Assembly (NCBI GenBank): GCA_036501625.1
Contig: DASXZY010000024.1
Coordinates: 15,780 to 79,779, forward strand
DNA: 64,000 bases
Source: Palsa-1400 sp036501625
GTDB taxonomy: Bacteria; Verrucomicrobiota; Verrucomicrobiia; Limisphaerales; Palsa-1400
Reading direction: 5' to 3'
In this document: piece by piece, positions 35,154 through 42,483 of the stretch
Layout of the letters: every line of letters begins with the position of its first letter
Position numbering within the stretch: the first letter of the stretch is position 1
Notes under the pieces: model-generated
Told to the model about the DNA's origin: nothing
The model's database searches: none
The model's input: the letters and a program-made list of their open reading frames with translations, nothing else
Position numbers and translations under genes: made by a program

Positions 35154-36063
35154 GCGTCTCCAGAAGCCGAACGCCCGTTTTGTCCCGCAGTTTCAAACCA
35201 GGCTCGCTCGTGATGCGCCCTATGCAACTGAGCTTGAGCGCGGGAAATTGCCTTTTCCATGCGTCAAGCAAAGAGACGGCCTGGCCGCTGGCGGCGCAGA
35301 AGAGCAGTTCAAAATCCTCGCCATCGGACAACGCGGCCGCCAGCGGCGGTTTGGCGGACGAGCTGGCGCGGGCCTGCAACTTGGCCTGGCGGCTGACCGG
35401 AACGGCGCGCGCCAGCAATTCCGCGCCGGCCTTGCTCATGCGCAAAATGTGCCGCAAGTCCCCCGCCAGTCCGTCGCTCACGTCAATCATAGCGTGAATG
35501 GGAAAATTTTCGGCCAGCCATTGAGCCTCGGCCAGGCGCGGCTCGAATTCGAGGTGCCGGCCCGCCAGCGAGCCGCCCAATTCGCCCGTCACAAAAATCG
35601 CGTCGCCCGCCTGCGCGCCGCCGCGCCGGATGCACTTTTCCCGCGCGACGTCGCCGACAATCGAGATCGAGAGCAGGAGCCGTTCGGGGTTGCGGGTCGT
35701 CTCGCCGCCGGCAATGGCCACGTCATGCCGTTGCGCCAAGCTGCACATGCCGGAGTAGATGCGCTCGATGAAATCGGCGGAAAAGTTGTCCGGCAGCGCC
35801 AGCGTCACGAGCGCGGCCAGCGGCCGGCCGGCCATCGCCGCAATGTCACTTAAACAGCGTCCGAGCGCCTTGTGTCCGATTTGCTCGGGCGCGGCCTGCG
35901 CGGTGAAATGGATGCCTTCCACAACGGCGTCGGTTTTGAACAGGAGGTAGCGGCCGATTTGGCCGCATTCGAGCACCGCGCAATCGTCCCCTGCCCCGGC
36001 CACCACGGAAGCGTTGGAAGGCAGGGAGCGGGCCAGGCGCGCAATGAGTTCGAATTCGTTCAT
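35131..36063 (-). CDS. thiL: Thiamine-monophosphate kinase
   Basis: ThiL phosphorylates thiamine monophosphate to the active diphosphate with ATP. The 310-residue protein starts MNEFELIARLARSLPSNASV, then VAGAGDDCAVL with the metal-binding Asp pair (26-27). KTDAVVEGIHF, SDIAAMAGRPLAALVTLALP, GGETTRN and MIDVSDGLAGDL follow, all typical. The C-terminal SDGEDFELLF is the substrate loop. Start 36063 lies 2 bases after the CPBP protease gene; earlier codons of the open frame belong to that gene's shadow. Confidence 0.94.
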   Translation of the reverse strand: MNEFELIARLARSLPSNASVVAGAGDDCAVLECGQIGRYLLFKTDAVVEGIHFTAQAAPEQIGHKALGRCLSDIAAMAGRPLAALVTLALPDNFSADFIERIYSGMCSLAQRHDVAIAGGETTRNPERLLLSISIVGDVAREKCIRRGGAQAGDAIFVTGELGGSLAGRHLEFEPRLAEAQWLAENFPIHAMIDVSDGLAGDLRHILRMSKAGAELLARAVPVSRQAKLQARASSSAKPPLAAALSDGEDFELLFCAASGQAVSLLDAWKRQFPALKLSCIGRITSEPGLKLRDKTGVRLLETHGYVHFA

Positions 36064-36065
36064 GC

Positions 36066-36827
36066 CTAATGCAGCGCGTGGAGCGCGTGGATAATCTGGT
36101 TCTGGAAGATGAGCACAAAAAAATTGGTGGCATTGAACAGGCTGTGAGCCGCGATGGGCGCGAGCAGGTTTCCCATGCATTCGTAAAGATAAATCAACAG
36201 CGCGGAGAAAACGAGCAACGGAACAAACGTGGCGGCGTTCCAGTGCGCCAGCGCGAAGAGGATCGAAGTCACCCAAAACGCCGCCGCCGGATGGCCCGTC
36301 CGCCGGATGGCCGGGTAAAGAATCCCGCGAAAGAAAAGTTCCTCCACCGCTGGCGCCAGCGCCAGGGCGAGCATGCCCATGAAAGCCGTTTCCAGCGCGG
36401 TCATGCCCGGCTGCTGCAATTGCTGCACCATCGGCTGCTCCTGCGATTCCATATGCGCGAGCTTCATCAATTGGTCCGAGACGTTCTGCAATTCCCACGC
36501 CACCGGCACAAAAAGGATTCCCAACAAAATCCCAAATCCGAGCGCCGTGAAGGGTTTTCGATGCAGCCCAAACGCGTCCTTCCAGCCGATGTGGCACCGG
36601 CGCAGGAACCAGCCGATCCAAGCCAGCGCGGGAAATTCCAGAAAGGAAGCGCTGATGACGATCTGCCAAAAATCACTCTGCGCCTTGGGCCAGCCTGTCA
36701 TAAAATGGTTTGCCATCCCGGCCACAATTGTCCCCAGGCACAATGTGGCCATGATGCCCAAAAGCAGGCGCGCGGCCGCTTCCAGGTTCCAGGGCTTCTC
36801 CGCCAATTCCACCCCGATCCACCGCAT
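36066..36827 (-). CDS. CPBP-family intramembrane metalloprotease
   Basis: This 253-residue polytopic membrane protein has the Abi/CAAX protease motifs: EELFFRG with Glu162, Glu163 and Arg167, FALAHWN with His195, and HSLFNATNF with His228. About six to eight membrane spans are predicted by eye. Members cleave prenylated or other membrane substrates, or protect against bacteriocins; the role here is unknown. It lies 4 bases after the ArsI fusion gene and 2 bases before thiL. Confidence 0.88.
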   Translation of the reverse strand: MRWIGVELAEKPWNLEAAARLLLGIMATLCLGTIVAGMANHFMTGWPKAQSDFWQIVISASFLEFPALAWIGWFLRRCHIGWKDAFGLHRKPFTALGFGILLGILFVPVAWELQNVSDQLMKLAHMESQEQPMVQQLQQPGMTALETAFMGMLALALAPAVEELFFRGILYPAIRRTGHPAAAFWVTSILFALAHWNAATFVPLLVFSALLIYLYECMGNLLAPIAAHSLFNATNFFVLIFQNQIIHALHALH

Positions 36828-36831
36828 AAGA

Positions 36832-37854
36832 TCAGCCCTGCGCTCCCTTCTCTGCCGGAAGGAACAGGAACGTGCCGGCGGCGGAGCTTTGGCTCAGCGA
36901 TTGCCAGTCGTGGATGTTCAGCGCCACGCGATGGCCGCGCGGAAATACGTTGCCGAAATCGTCCTCCACTCGCGCGAGCGGGCCGAGGTACACGGCCTGG
37001 CGCGAGGCTGCGGCAGGCCGGTGGCCGGGCTTGCGGCCCGTCAATAATATCTCCCGCATCTTCACGCCGCCCACGTCGAAATAGGACTCGGCGGACAACT
37101 TCTCAAAACGAACCTGGACAAAACCGGCGCGGCTCATGGCTCCCGGCGGCTCCGTCTCCACGGGGACATGCTCGACCTTGGCGGCGGGGCCGGGAAGATT
37201 CAGCGGCGCGCCATTGAAGGGCCGGTCACCCGCCAAGCCGTGCAAGGCTACTTGGCCGCCCGGGCGCAGCACCCGGTAAACCTCGGCCAGCATCCCATCC
37301 AATCCGGCGGCAGCGGCGGCGAGATTGGCCGTTCCCTCCAATGCCACTTCGTGCAGCCAATTGTCCTCGTGCGCGATGCGCCGCGGGAATGGGTCGGGCA
37401 GGTCATGCCGCCATGACAAACGCGGCGCGGCGGGCATGATAAACCGTTCCGCTCCTGACGCGGGCTTGGGCCGCTCATCCTTCTCTTCGTCAAGAATATA
37501 GATTTCCCACAGCGCCCCATCCGGGTCCGCCATCCAAAACTTGGTCTGGCACGAATGGCAGCACGCTACTCCCTCTTCGCGCTGAGTCTTGATGCCGGCC
37601 GATTCGAGCCGGCACTGGCACCGCACCAGCGCGGCGGAATCGGGGAGGCGCAGGCCAAGGTGGTTTAAGTTGCCGCCCGGACTGGCGCGGTTCGGCTGGA
37701 GGGAAAGCACCAGCGGAGGTTCCGGCATTTCAAACTTGGCGTAGTCGTCGAAGCTCCGGGCCGGCTCCACGCCGAGCAGGGTGCGATAGAAAGCAACCGA
37801 GCGCGCCAAGTCGGAGACGTTGAGGGAGACGTGAAATTTTATGGGAGCGGACAT
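36832..37854 (-). CDS. ArsI/CadI-type VOC metalloenzyme fused to a methyltransferase-like tail
   Basis: Residues 1-125 are a vicinal-oxygen-chelate domain with candidate metal ligands His8, His65 and Glu117. The cysteine pair at 98-99 (ACCHSCQTKFWMADPDG) is the arsenic-binding site of ArsI, the enzyme that splits the carbon-arsenic bond of methylated arsenicals. Residues about 140-280 hold the late part of a SAM-methyltransferase-like domain (MLAEVYRVLRPGGQVALHG) without the N-terminal glycine loop. The last 50 residues (YLGPLARVEDDFGNVFPRG) form a separate module. The 340-residue protein is 3 bases after the dioxygenase gene. Arsenic or other metalloid chemistry is likely but not proven. Confidence 0.85.
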   Translation of the reverse strand: MSAPIKFHVSLNVSDLARSVAFYRTLLGVEPARSFDDYAKFEMPEPPLVLSLQPNRASPGGNLNHLGLRLPDSAALVRCQCRLESAGIKTQREEGVACCHSCQTKFWMADPDGALWEIYILDEEKDERPKPASGAERFIMPAAPRLSWRHDLPDPFPRRIAHEDNWLHEVALEGTANLAAAAAGLDGMLAEVYRVLRPGGQVALHGLAGDRPFNGAPLNLPGPAAKVEHVPVETEPPGAMSRAGFVQVRFEKLSAESYFDVGGVKMREILLTGRKPGHRPAAASRQAVYLGPLARVEDDFGNVFPRGHRVALNIHDWQSLSQSSAAGTFLFLPAEKGAQG

Positions 37855-37857
37855 GGG

Positions 37858-38628
37858 TCAGCGAAAGAACGTATTGGTCTTGCCGTACTCAGCGTAGCGG
37901 TCCTTGAGCCAGCGGTGGAACTCCGCGTAATGCCGTTCCCGCTGCTCGCCGCCGTCGCTGGCCATGTTGTAGCTCAAATAGAGCAGGCGCCGCCATTGGT
38001 CCGAGAGATTCGCGCCGGACCGATGCGGCGTGAAACCGGTGAAGATGGCGATGTCGCCCGGTTGCATTTCCAGCATGACGCCTTTGGATGCATCCACCGA
38101 GCTGGCCGGCAATTCGTGATACATTCCGTCGCGCGGCGTGAGGCAGCCGTGTTGATGATAACCAGGAAAGACCTCGGTCGCGCCGTTGCCGGTCCCGGCC
38201 GGATCAATGGCCACGATGACCGTCGCGAAGCTGGCGGGAAACACTTTCCAGGAAATGTAATCCTGGTGAAGCGCGTAACCGGTCGCGCCCGGCGGTTTGA
38301 AGATCAGCTTGTCCTTGAATAAAAAGGCCTGCTCACCGTAAAGAGAGGCCATGGTGGAAAGAATTCTTGCGTCCCGCGCGACGCGCGCGAAGAGCGGGCT
38401 CAGGTCGGTGATGGGGTCGAAGCAATCGAAACGGCATTCGCCGGTCTTGGCGCAATTCTGCCAGCGGCATCGCAGATTGTCCTGGTCAATCAAATCCTGG
38501 CGCTGAAAAACGCGCGCCGCTTCCGCGTCCATCTCAGCCATTTCGGCGCGGCTGAACACTTCGCGCGCGATGACAAATCCATCCGCGTGATACTTTTCAG
38601 CCGTGCTTGGGTTTGAGGATATGGCCAT
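37858..38628 (-). CDS. Phytanoyl-CoA dioxygenase family protein
   Basis: This 256-residue Fe(II)/2-oxoglutarate dioxygenase-like protein has a clear iron triad: His121 and Asp123 in HQDYISWKVF, and His202 in FTPHRSGAN, the Arg after it being the oxoglutarate contact. Length fits the PhyH family, which hydroxylates diverse lipids and natural products. Four cysteines near the N terminus (C54, C59, C65, C69) are unusual and could hold a metal or disulfides. It starts the operon of six genes running to tsaB. Substrate unknown; association with the ArsI-type gene is suggestive. Confidence 0.88.
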   Translation of the reverse strand: MAISSNPSTAEKYHADGFVIAREVFSRAEMAEMDAEAARVFQRQDLIDQDNLRCRWQNCAKTGECRFDCFDPITDLSPLFARVARDARILSTMASLYGEQAFLFKDKLIFKPPGATGYALHQDYISWKVFPASFATVIVAIDPAGTGNGATEVFPGYHQHGCLTPRDGMYHELPASSVDASKGVMLEMQPGDIAIFTGFTPHRSGANLSDQWRRLLYLSYNMASDGGEQRERHYAEFHRWLKDRYAEYGKTNTFFR

Positions 38629-38743
38629 GCGATAATTCGATTTTACTGGACGCCACTTTACGCGGCGGCAGGCGGAGTGGGAAGCAAGTTTTTGCGCAGG
38701 CTTGAAATCGAGGCCCAGGCGCAGCAGACTGGAGACGACTGCA

Positions 38744-40072
38744 TTGAAAATTGACCTGAACATCCGGCCGGGTGATTTGTCGCGCAAGATCAGCCGATTG
38801 TGGGAGTTGTCCGCCCAAAAAATCCGCGCCGTTGAACGCGGCGCGAAGCCAGGCCAAGGATCGCCGGTGTTTACCGTGCGCGGCCGCTATACGGCGCGCG
38901 GCTGGACGGAGTGGACGCAAGGCTTTCAAATCGGAGCGGCCATTTTGCAATTCGACGCCACGGATGAACGCGAGTTTCTGGACCTGGGCCGGAGCCGGAC
39001 AGTGCGGTTCATGGCGCCGCACGTCAGCCACGCGGGCGTGCATGATCACGGCTTCAACAACATCAGCACCTACGGCCATCTGCGGCGTTTGATGGCAGAA
39101 GGGCGCATCGCGGACAACGAATGGGAACGCCATTTTTACGAGCTGGCGCTCAAGTTGAGCGGAGCGACCCAGGCGCGGCGCTGGACCCCGCTGCCCGGCG
39201 GCGGCGGTTTCATTTATTCCTTCAACGGCCCGCATTCCCTGTTTGTTGACACCATCCGCTCGTTGCGCGCGCTGGGCGTGGCGCATCAACTGGGGCACGT
39301 TTTGATGGGCGAGAACGACCAGCAAATTTCCCTGCTCGAACGGCTTAAGGCCCACACCGCGGCCACCGCGACATTTTCCATTTATTATGGCGAAGGGCGC
39401 GACGCTTATGACGAGCGCGGGCGGGTCGCGCATGAAGCCATCTTCAACACCAACGACGGCCGTTTCCGCTGCCCCAATTCCCAGCAAGGTTGGTCGCCAT
39501 TCAGCACGTGGACGCGCGGGCTGGCTTGGGCGATGTGCGGCTTCGCCGAGCAATTGGAATTCATGCGCGTCATCGGCGACGACGCCATCACGCCGCTCCT
39601 GCTCAAGGCGGCAAGGGCCGTGTGCGACTTCTACATCGAGCGCGCCGCGGCCGCCGACGGCATTCCGTATTGGGATGCCGGCGCGCCGGAACTGCATCGG
39701 CTCGGCGATTGGCAGGCGCGCCCGGCCGAGCCGTTCAACGCGCACGAACCGGTGGACAGTTCAGCGGCCGCCATCGCCGCGCAGGGGCTGCTGCGGCTGG
39801 GCGCCTATTTGAAGAACAAACGTTATTCCCAGGCGGGCCTGATGGTGTTGAATGCTCTTCTTGACGAACCGTATCTCAGCACTGATGCGCGCCATCAGGG
39901 CCTGATTCTCCACAGCGTTTATCACCGGCCCAACGGCTGGGATTGCATCCCGCGCGGACAAAAAGTCCCGTGCGGCGAATCGAGCATGTGGGGAGATTAC
40001 CACGCGCGCGAAGCGGCGCTTTGGGTTCAACGCGCCGCCGCCGGGCGGCCCGCGCCGGTATTTTATTTATGA
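38744..40072 (+). CDS. GH88-like unsaturated glucuronyl hydrolase
   Basis: The protein of about 442 residues has the alpha6/alpha6-barrel signals of glycoside hydrolase family 88: GWSPFSTWTRGLAWAMCGFA, IPYWDAGAPELHRL, EPVDSSAAAIAAQGLLRLG and GESSMWGDYHAREAAL. Such enzymes cleave unsaturated uronyl residues from oligosaccharides made by polysaccharide lyases. The TTG at 38744, with GGAG about 10 bases before, is preferred; a TTG at 38702 is also open. The stop overlaps the SDR start (ATGA), so the two are coupled and probably work in one uronate pathway. Confidence 0.85.
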   Translation: MKIDLNIRPGDLSRKISRLWELSAQKIRAVERGAKPGQGSPVFTVRGRYTARGWTEWTQGFQIGAAILQFDATDEREFLDLGRSRTVRFMAPHVSHAGVHDHGFNNISTYGHLRRLMAEGRIADNEWERHFYELALKLSGATQARRWTPLPGGGGFIYSFNGPHSLFVDTIRSLRALGVAHQLGHVLMGENDQQISLLERLKAHTAATATFSIYYGEGRDAYDERGRVAHEAIFNTNDGRFRCPNSQQGWSPFSTWTRGLAWAMCGFAEQLEFMRVIGDDAITPLLLKAARAVCDFYIERAAAADGIPYWDAGAPELHRLGDWQARPAEPFNAHEPVDSSAAAIAAQGLLRLGAYLKNKRYSQAGLMVLNALLDEPYLSTDARHQGLILHSVYHRPNGWDCIPRGQKVPCGESSMWGDYHAREAALWVQRAAAGRPAPVFYL

Positions 40073-40851
40073 CAAACGCAACAAAAAGAGTGGCGCTGGT
40101 CACGGGCGGCGCGCGCGGCATCGGCTTGGGCGTGTCGCGCGAATTGGCGCGGGCGCAATTCGACCTGGCCATCTGCGGCGTGCGCGAGGAATCCGCCGCC
40201 GCGCCCGCGCTGGCCGGGTTGCGCGAGTTGGGCGCGAATGTCTTTTACGCGCGGGCGGATGTCAGCGATGCTTCGGCACGCGCGAAATTGGTGGAGGGCA
40301 TCCGGGAAAAATTTGGCCGCCTCCATGTCCTTGTCAATAATGCCGGCGTCGCGCCCAATGTTCGCGCCGATCTTCTCGACGCTACGGAAGAAAGTTTCGA
40401 ACGCGTGCTCAAGATCAACCTGCAAGGACCGTACTTTTTGATGCAACAGTGCGCACGCTGGATGATCGAGCAGAAAAAAGCCCGGCCTGATTGGCGTGGC
40501 TGCATTGTCAATATTTCCTCCGTCTCGGCCGCGTTCGCCTCAGTCAACCGCGGAGAATATTGCATTTCCAAAGCGGGCTTGGCGATGGCCTCGAAATTAT
40601 GGGCGTCGCGCCTGGGCGAGTTTGACATTCCTGTTTACGAAATCCGCCCCGGCGTCGTTCACACGGACATGACCGAGTGCGTGCAAGCCAAGTATGACAA
40701 GATGATCGCGGAGGGTTTGCTGCCGCAGTCCCGATGGGGTTCGGCCGAAGACGTCGGCAAAGCGGCCGCCCTGCTGGCACGCGGAGATTTGCCTTATTCT
40801 ACGGGGCAGGTTCTAACCGTCGATGGCGGCCTGAGCGTGCCGCGGCTATAA
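40069..40851 (+). CDS. Short-chain dehydrogenase/reductase, FabG-like
   Basis: This 260-residue NAD(P)-dependent oxidoreductase has TGGARGIGLGV (dinucleotide binding), NNAGVAP, the catalytic Ser in NISSVSAAF and the Y-x-x-x-K in YCISKAG, and the substrate-side end TGQVLTVDGGLSVP. It is FabG-like by sequence. Coupling to the GH88 gene by the ATGA overlap points to reduction or oxidation of a sugar rather than fatty-acid synthesis, but that is inference. Its stop abuts the shortened thioredoxin paralogue, which is on the other strand. Confidence 0.9.
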   Translation: MTNATKRVALVTGGARGIGLGVSRELARAQFDLAICGVREESAAAPALAGLRELGANVFYARADVSDASARAKLVEGIREKFGRLHVLVNNAGVAPNVRADLLDATEESFERVLKINLQGPYFLMQQCARWMIEQKKARPDWRGCIVNISSVSAAFASVNRGEYCISKAGLAMASKLWASRLGEFDIPVYEIRPGVVHTDMTECVQAKYDKMIAEGLLPQSRWGSAEDVGKAAALLARGDLPYSTGQVLTVDGGLSVPRL

Positions 40852-41142
40852 TTAATTTTGGCGCGCGGCCAAAGCCTTTTCGATGCTGGCGGAGAGAGCG
40901 TTGCCGCGGGCGTCGCGGCCTTCGGCGATAATCATTCCGGTATCGCCGTCGATCAGAAAGGGATGAGCGAGATCGCCTGGCACGGCCTTGATCCCGTCCG
41001 GCTTGTCCGGCGACAGTGCCAGGCGCGCGTAACGGAGACTGGCGGCATTGGTGACGCCCGAGGGCTGCCAGCTTAACTTGACCTCATCAGCGCCCGCGAT
41101 GGAGGCGGCGGCGAATAATCCAAGCAAGCAGTATTGCTTCAT
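40852..41142 (-). CDS. Shortened paralogue of the adjacent TlpA-like protein
   Basis: This 96-residue secreted protein (signal peptide MKQYCLLGLFAAASIAGADE) aligns to both ends of the 421-residue neighbour. Its residues 17-57 (VKLSWQPSGV to KPDGIKAVPGDL) match the neighbour's first 65, and residues 58-96 (HPFLIDGDTGMIIAEGRDAR) match its last 40. The thioredoxin core with WCGPC is absent, yet the join is in frame with start and stop intact. It follows the full-length gene by 22 bases. It may be a decayed duplicate or a small functional version. Confidence 0.75.
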   Translation of the reverse strand: MKQYCLLGLFAAASIAGADEVKLSWQPSGVTNAASLRYARLALSPDKPDGIKAVPGDLAHPFLIDGDTGMIIAEGRDARGNALSASIEKALAARQN

Positions 41143-41164
41143 GCCGGCCGCCCTCCGTTGATTT

Positions 41165-42430
41165 TTATTGACGCTTGGAGAGCGCCGACGCGATGGCTGG
41201 AGCGAGGGACTCGCCGCGAATGGAATCGCCCTCAGCCAAAATCATCCCAGTGTCGCCGTCGACGATGTAGGCGTGAGGGATGGATTCAATAGAGTACTGC
41301 CTTGCCACGGCCGCCTTCAAATACTGGCCATCGTAAACCTGGGGCCAAGCCATATGGCTGTCCTTGGTGAATTGGGCGAGTTTTTCGGAGGCGTTGGGCT
41401 GGTCCAGGCTAATGCCCAGAATGTCGAAACCCTTGGAGTGATATTTGTCATAGGCGGCGACGATACCAGGAATTTCCCTCCGGCACGGCCCGCACCAAGT
41501 CGCCCAAAAATCCAGCATCACGACTTTGCCCTTATAGTCCTGGGGAAAATGAACGGTCGTGCCTGCAGTCGTTTTCGCTTCAAAGGACAAGGCCTTCTTG
41601 CCGGCTGACAGGTCGTCCATCGGCTTGGTTTCATCCACCGTTTGCGTTGACTTTACGAATTGAAAACTTCCACCCGCCGCGGTGAGGCTGGCGACCTCAT
41701 AAGTAGTTCCGCCAACGTTGAAGGGCTTCGCCACGTTAAATGATTCGCCGCGGTCGAATTTGCCGTTGTTGTTCAGGCCCAGGAACAGGTTGACGGCCGG
41801 TTTGTCCGTGTCTTTCGGCGGTCGGAAATCGCCGGTGGCGCCTTCATCAAGCAGCAGCGCATGGTAGGTTTTGCCGCCCAGCGAAGCGTTGCCGGCCAGG
41901 CCGTAGTCGCGATAGTAAAAGAGATTGTCCTTAAGGGCGGCGCGGCCCGCGTCATTCTTGTCAAAGCGATACATGACCAAATGGAGGTCCTTCTTGCCGG
42001 AGTCATACGGGACTTGCAGCTTGGCGCCGCCCATGTACGTGGTCAGCGTCGTTCCATCGCCGGCCTTTTGGGGGCGGCCCTGCCACTCGGCCGGCGGATC
42101 ATCGGCCAAGTCGCCATTGGCGTTGGCATCCACGAACAGGCGCGACGGTTTGCCGTCCGGCTCGTCCAGGATCACAAAGAAAGCCGTGGGCGATTCCGCC
42201 GGGCCAAGCTGGAGCTTGCCGTAAAGCGGGGCCGACAGGCCGGCTGGCACGGCTTTGATGCCATCGGGCTTGGCCGACGACAAAGTCATTTTCATTGGCA
42301 TGTAATAGCCGGCCGCTTTTCCCATGCCGGAAGACTGCCACTCCAGCTTCACGTTATCCGCGCCCATAACCAACGCGGCGCCGCACAGCAGGAAGGCAGG
42401 ACACATTGCGAACAGGACGAATCGTTTCAT
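41165..42430 (-). CDS. Secreted TlpA/ResA-like thioredoxin-domain protein
   Basis: The 421-residue protein has a signal peptide (MKRFVLFAMCPAFLLCGAAL). A large N-terminal region follows (EWQSSGMGKAAGYYMPMKMT to about 280) with FVDANANGDLADDPP, a calcium-loop-like stretch. The C-terminal thioredoxin domain carries WCGPC at 312-316 in VVMLDFWATWCGPCRREIPG. Such proteins reduce disulfides or help cytochrome c maturation outside the inner membrane. A shortened copy follows directly. Confidence 0.9.
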   Translation of the reverse strand: MKRFVLFAMCPAFLLCGAALVMGADNVKLEWQSSGMGKAAGYYMPMKMTLSSAKPDGIKAVPAGLSAPLYGKLQLGPAESPTAFFVILDEPDGKPSRLFVDANANGDLADDPPAEWQGRPQKAGDGTTLTTYMGGAKLQVPYDSGKKDLHLVMYRFDKNDAGRAALKDNLFYYRDYGLAGNASLGGKTYHALLLDEGATGDFRPPKDTDKPAVNLFLGLNNNGKFDRGESFNVAKPFNVGGTTYEVASLTAAGGSFQFVKSTQTVDETKPMDDLSAGKKALSFEAKTTAGTTVHFPQDYKGKVVMLDFWATWCGPCRREIPGIVAAYDKYHSKGFDILGISLDQPNASEKLAQFTKDSHMAWPQVYDGQYLKAAVARQYSIESIPHAYIVDGDTGMILAEGDSIRGESLAPAIASALSKRQ

Positions 42431-42483
42431 AGCGTTGCAATTTGGCGGGCGTCCTGGGAAAAGTCAATTAAAGGTTTCGCATC

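Noticed and set aside
35131..36669. 512-residue frame containing thiL
   Set aside because: The N-terminal 200 codons overlap the CPBP protease gene in another frame; thiL starts at 36063.
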